From an uncultured bacterium (GTDB lineage Bacteria; Planctomycetota; UBA1135; GCA-002686595), in NCBI GenBank assembly GCA_902826945.1, contig CADEGS010000077.1:1-17555 (forward strand): a stretch of 17,555 bases of DNA, in the 5' to 3' direction. The translations under genes and the position numbers were made by a program. The notes under the pieces were generated by a model. That model saw only the letters and a list, made by a program, of their open reading frames with translations. It ran no database searches and was not told the DNA's origin. Shown in pieces: positions 14,794-17,555 of the stretch (position 1 is the stretch's first letter; each line of letters opens with the position of its first letter).

Positions 14794-15818
14794 GGCGCGT
14801 AGCCGTAGCGGCGCAAGAGGCCGCCCGCGAGGCGCTCGACGCGCGCGCGCTCGCGCGCGGGGAGCGCCGCGCGCCAGCGCGTGTCGGGCGCGAGCGCGAT
14901 CGGCCCGGCCATGCGCAGGCGGTTGCCGGCGACGGTGTGGCCGGGCGCGAGCGTCGCGCCGGCGGCGACCGCGCGCGCGAGCGCGTCCAGGCCGGGTCCG
15001 AGGAAGCCCGCGAGCGGCGCGAGCGCGGCGGCCGGGTCGAGCACGTAGTCCTCGTAGCGCAGGCGCGCGCGGCGCTCGGGCGGCAGCGCGGCCAGCGCGC
15101 GCTCGGCGGCGCGGTTCACGACGCTCCAGGCGAGCGCGGTGCGGGCGCCCGAGCGCGGGCGCAGCGCGCGCTCCAGGCCGGCGCGCGCGTCGCGCTCGAA
15201 GGCGCGCGCCAGCGACCAGGCCACCGCGCGCGCGTCGCGCACGAGGTGCACGCCGAAGACCTCGACGCCCGCCAGCGAGGCCAGGAGCAGGCCGCGCGCC
15301 GGGCTCTTCGTGGCGTCCACCAGCACCGCCTTGCCGCTGGCCGCGCGCACGGCCTCCAGCAGGCGGCGCTGCTCGGCCGCCCAGGCCGCCGCGGCGCCGC
15401 CGCGCGGCCGGCGGCCGGCCAGGGCGCGCAGCAACGGGAGCCGCCCGGACTCGAGGCGCTCGCCGAGGCGCGCCAGGCGCTCGGGGTCGCCGCCGGCGCG
15501 CTCGAAGCGCGCGCGCACGTCCGACCAGAAGGGGCAGTCGGCGGCGGGGACTCCGCACGAGCAGAACTCTGCGCCGAGCCAGGCCGCGCGCGCCACCCGG
15601 CCGAGCTCCCCCAGGTTGCACGCGGCGGGGTGGGCGCCGAGCAGCGCGTCGAGCACGGTCGAGCCCGAGCGGCCGTAGCCTGCGATGTAGACCACGCGCA
15701 CGGCGTTCCGTACGGTCTCGGGCGCGTCGCCGCCGGAGGGCGTGCCGGGCGCGCCGGCGTGCGGCCCGGCCGCCGGTCCGCCGCGCTCCAGCGGCCGCCC
15801 CTCGAGCGACGAATGCAC
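14790..15818 (-). CDS. Second sulfotransferase-family protein
   Basis: 342 residues if GTG at 15818 is used. The 5'-phosphosulfate loop is VVYIAGYGRSGSTVLDALLGAHP (42-64, with Arg50-Ser51-Gly52-Ser53-Thr54), and a 3'-phosphate-site-like VHLVRDARAVAWSLAR spans 190-205. GEL at 70-72 and CSCGVPAADCPFW (86-98, Cys86, Cys88, Cys95) are typical of this bacterial subgroup. VDATKSPARG lies near 168-177. Residues 1-38 are Gly/Ala/Pro-rich with no homology visible. A GTG at 15701, just before VVYIAGYG and with GGA upstream, is a plausible shorter start that would give ~303 residues. Neither start has a strong ribosome site. It is the first gene of the leftward sulfotransferase pair and diverges, 50 bp away, from the membrane protein gene. 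Probable role: sulfating the polysaccharide made by this locus. Confidence 0.84.
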   Translation of the reverse strand: MHSSLEGRPLERGGPAAGPHAGAPGTPSGGDAPETVRNAVRVVYIAGYGRSGSTVLDALLGAHPAACNLGELGRVARAAWLGAEFCSCGVPAADCPFWSDVRARFERAGGDPERLARLGERLESGRLPLLRALAGRRPRGGAAAAWAAEQRRLLEAVRAASGKAVLVDATKSPARGLLLASLAGVEVFGVHLVRDARAVAWSLARAFERDARAGLERALRPRSGARTALAWSVVNRAAERALAALPPERRARLRYEDYVLDPAAALAPLAGFLGPGLDALARAVAAGATLAPGHTVAGNRLRMAGPIALAPDTRWRAALPARERARVERLAGGLLRRYGYAP

Positions 15819-15858
15819 GCGCGCAAGCTAGCAAGTGCCCGGGCCGGGAGCACGGCGC

Positions 15859-15864
15859 AGGAGG
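15859..15864 (+). promoter_or_regulatory. Ribosome binding site fixing the TTG start of the membrane protein
   Basis: A full AGGAGG lies four bases before TTG at 15869. It is the strongest Shine-Dalgarno in the window and fixes a start that has no nearby ATG or GTG. Confidence 0.75.
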
Positions 15865-15868
15865 CGCG

Positions 15869-17008
15869 TTGACGAGCTTCGAGCCCGAGCTCCTGCGCAC
15901 CGCCGCGTGGTGCTCGCTCGCCGCCTTCCTCGTGCTCCTGAAGCCGTGGGGGGCGCGCGCGGCCCTGGTGCTGGCGGTGCTGCGCATCGCCGTGCCGTTC
16001 CTGCACTTCCGCTACGAGCTGGTGGACGTGCAGGCCTGGCGCCTGCTCGACGACGTCAAGTACGTGGAGGAGGCCGAGGCGCTGGGCGGTGCGGTGCTGA
16101 GCGGCGCGCAGGGCGCGACCGACCAGCTCTTCGCGACCGCCGAGGGCCACCACGTCGGCTTCTACCTCTGCAACATCCTCGCCCAGGCGCTCTTCGGCCC
16201 GACCTACTACGCGGCCGTCTTCGCCAACGTCGTGCTGACCTGCGTCGCGGCGCGCGGCCTCCTGCGGCTGCTCGCGCTGGCGGGGGTGGAGCGGCGCACG
16301 GCGCTCGCGACGGGCGCGTTCTACCTCCTGCACTGGGACGTGATCGCCTGGTCCTCCTTCTTCAACATGAAGGACCCGGTCGTCCTGACGCTCACCGTGT
16401 GGCTCTTCGTGCACGCGCTGGAGCTCGCCGTGCGGCCGCGGCTGCGCGCGCTGGCCGGCTTCCTGCTGCTCTCGGGGCTGCTCTACTTCTTCCGCTGGTA
16501 CGTGCCCTTGCTCGTCGCCGGCGGCGTCGGCGCGTGGGGCGTGCTGGCGCTCGGGGGCTGGCGGCGCAACGCGCTCGTCGCGCTGGGGCTGGCGGCGCTC
16601 GTGCTCGTGCCGCTGCACGGCGAGATCCCGGTCGAGCTCCTGCGGCCGGCGGGGCTGGCGGACGGCTTCTTCAAGTTCGCGCTGACGCCGCGGCCGTGGG
16701 GCATGGCGGAGGGCTACCGCTTCCTGCTCTTCCCGGCCTCGCTGCACTGGCTCCTGGCGCCGGTCGCCGTCGCGGGCGCGCTCGACCTGTGGCGGCGCTA
16801 CCCGCGCGCGCGGCCGGTGCTCTGCTACCTCGTGCTGCTCTTCGCCTTCTACGCCGTCGTGCCGCGGCTGCACGGGCCGCGCCACCGCTTCCAGTGCGCG
16901 TTCGCGCTGGCGTGGCTCCAGTTCCACGGCTTCCACGAGGGCCTGCGGCGCGCCTTCGCGCGCCCGGCGCGCGCGCCGCTCCCCGCGGCCGTCGGAGGCG
17001 CGGCGTGA
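15869..17008 (+). CDS. Multi-pass membrane protein, GT-C-like glycosyltransferase or polymerase candidate
   Basis: 379 residues with about 8-10 hydrophobic helices; inner membrane. After the first helices there is a loop with a double acidic motif, LLDDVKYVEEAEAL (Asp61-Asp62), and then HHVGFYLCNILAQALFGPTYYAAVFANV (94-121). Both resemble the first periplasmic loop and helix of ArnT/PMT-like GT-C enzymes, in which the acidic pair binds metal or the lipid-linked donor. SSFFNMKDP at 162-170 resembles a short motif seen in exopolysaccharide-associated GT39-like proteins. Hydrophobic stretches include FLLLSGLLYFFRWYVPLLVAGGVGAWGVLALGG and CYLVLLFAFYAVV (split here for description only). No catalytic residue can be proved. 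The TTG start with AGGAGG gives this length. The stop overlaps the GT4 gene as GTGA, so the two are probably cotranscribed and act on the same glycan. Confidence 0.7.
   Translation: MTSFEPELLRTAAWCSLAAFLVLLKPWGARAALVLAVLRIAVPFLHFRYELVDVQAWRLLDDVKYVEEAEALGGAVLSGAQGATDQLFATAEGHHVGFYLCNILAQALFGPTYYAAVFANVVLTCVAARGLLRLLALAGVERRTALATGAFYLLHWDVIAWSSFFNMKDPVVLTLTVWLFVHALELAVRPRLRALAGFLLLSGLLYFFRWYVPLLVAGGVGAWGVLALGGWRRNALVALGLAALVLVPLHGEIPVELLRPAGLADGFFKFALTPRPWGMAEGYRFLLFPASLHWLLAPVAVAGALDLWRRYPRARPVLCYLVLLFAFYAVVPRLHGPRHRFQCAFALAWLQFHGFHEGLRRAFARPARAPLPAAVGGAA
16994..16998 (+). promoter_or_regulatory. Ribosome binding site for the GT4 glycosyltransferase inside the upstream gene
   Basis: GGAGG lies six bases before GTG at 17005, within the last codons of the membrane protein gene, supporting coupled translation. 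Confidence 0.65.
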
Positions 17009-17555
17009 TCGAGGTCCTGCACGTGATCACGTCGCTCGAGCTCGGCGGCGCGCAGCGCATGCTGTGCGCGCTGGTCGAGCGCGGCGACCGCGCGCGCTTC
17101 GCGCCGCGCGTCGTGTCGCTCGTCGCGGGCGGCGCGCTCGAGGCCGACCTCGTCGCGCTGGGCGTGCCGGTGACGAGCCTCGGCATGCGCCCGGGCGTGC
17201 CCGACCCGCGCGCGCTGGCGCGCCTCGCGCGCCTCGTCGGCCAGCGTCCGGCGGGCGCGCCGCCGCTCGTCGTGCAGAGCTGGCTCTACCACGCCGACCT
17301 GCTCGCGACGGCGGCGCTGCGCCTGGCCGGCGCGGCGCGGCGCGGCGTGGCGCTGGCCTGGAACCTGCGCTGCACGCTCGACGCGCGCGGGCACGGCGGC
17401 CTCGCCGCGCGCGCCGCGCCGCGGCTGTGCGCCTGGGCCTCGCGCCGGCCGGACGTGATCGTGACGAACTCCGAGGCCGGGCGGCTGTCGCACGAGGCGA
17501 TCGGCTACCGCCCGCGCGCCTGGCGCTGGATCCCGAACGGCTTCGACCTCGAGCG
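17005..17555 (+). CDS. GT4-type glycosyltransferase (partial, 3' end outside window)
   Basis: The frame is open from GTG at 17005 to the edge, giving the first ~183 residues. It opens IEVLHVITSLELGGAQRMLCAL, the N-terminal Rossmann signature of GT4 (GT-B fold) retaining glycosyltransferases, in which GGAQ lies near the acceptor site. VSLVAGGALEADLVALGVPV, VVQSWLYHADLLA and VIVTNSEAGRLSH followed by WRWIPNGFDL are all typical of the first domain. The nucleotide-sugar-binding C-terminal domain (E-x7-E) is outside the window. It would add a sugar to the lipid-linked repeat unit on the cytoplasmic side. It overlaps the membrane protein stop by 4 bp (GTGA). Confidence 0.9.
   Translation, partial: MIEVLHVITSLELGGAQRMLCALVERGDRARFAPRVVSLVAGGALEADLVALGVPVTSLGMRPGVPDPRALARLARLVGQRPAGAPPLVVQSWLYHADLLATAALRLAGAARRGVALAWNLRCTLDARGHGGLAARAAPRLCAWASRRPDVIVTNSEAGRLSHEAIGYRPRAWRWIPNGFDLE

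Overview
The window comes from a very GC-rich bacterium (roughly three quarters G+C by eye). Almost every third codon position is G or C, so long spurious open frames cover both strands. Several starts are TTG or GTG. The best taxonomic hint is the secreted metalloprotease at 11929-13653. Its last ~115 residues resemble a C-terminal module I know mainly from secreted proteins of deep-branching Planctomycetota (a terminal stretch like 'PSGTEVVFQAWTLD...TNAIAVLVP'). I lean towards Planctomycetota, with Myxococcota or a similar lineage as the alternative. This is inference from recall, not a search.

Region 1 (1-3668) is an aerobic benzoyl-CoA (box) degradation locus. A leftward boxC-boxB operon is divergent from boxR, the helix-turn-helix/shikimate-kinase-like regulator. 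The 100-bp gap between them has a perfect TATAAT on the minus strand and a 10-bp palindrome (TATCGCGATA) just upstream of it, a good candidate operator. boxB runs off the left edge.

Region 2 (3682-6358) is a leftward group of three genes: an initiating sugar transferase, a histone-deacetylase-family hydrolase, and a radical SAM protein that shares a GTGA stop/start with the hydrolase.

Region 3 (6359-11817) starts with a 430-bp divergent intergenic region. It is followed by a rightward TviB/WbpA-type nucleotide-sugar dehydrogenase, a WbpP/TviC-type 4-epimerase and a MurJ/MviN-type flippase. The flippase converges, with a 7-bp tail overlap, on a leftward SpoIID-domain protein. The dehydrogenase keeps its catalytic Cys256, but the family's conserved Asp four residues later is a Cys. 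The flippase lacks the arginine pair and the Asp that line the MurJ lipid II cavity.

Region 4 (11929-17555) holds the secreted metalloprotease, two overlapping leftward sulfotransferases, a rightward multi-pass (GT-C-like) membrane protein and the start of a GT4-type glycosyltransferase. Regions 2-4 together look like one locus for assembly, export and sulfation of a surface polysaccharide containing an N-acetylhexosaminuronic acid. That assignment is inference.

The most unusual non-coding object is at 13799-13963: a 165-bp, nearly full-length inverted repeat sitting on the stop codon of a sulfotransferase gene. Its ends match a MITE-like insertion (CTAG on both ends, GAGCC on both flanks), and its arm substitutions are almost all of the kind that keep G-U pairing in the minus-strand RNA.
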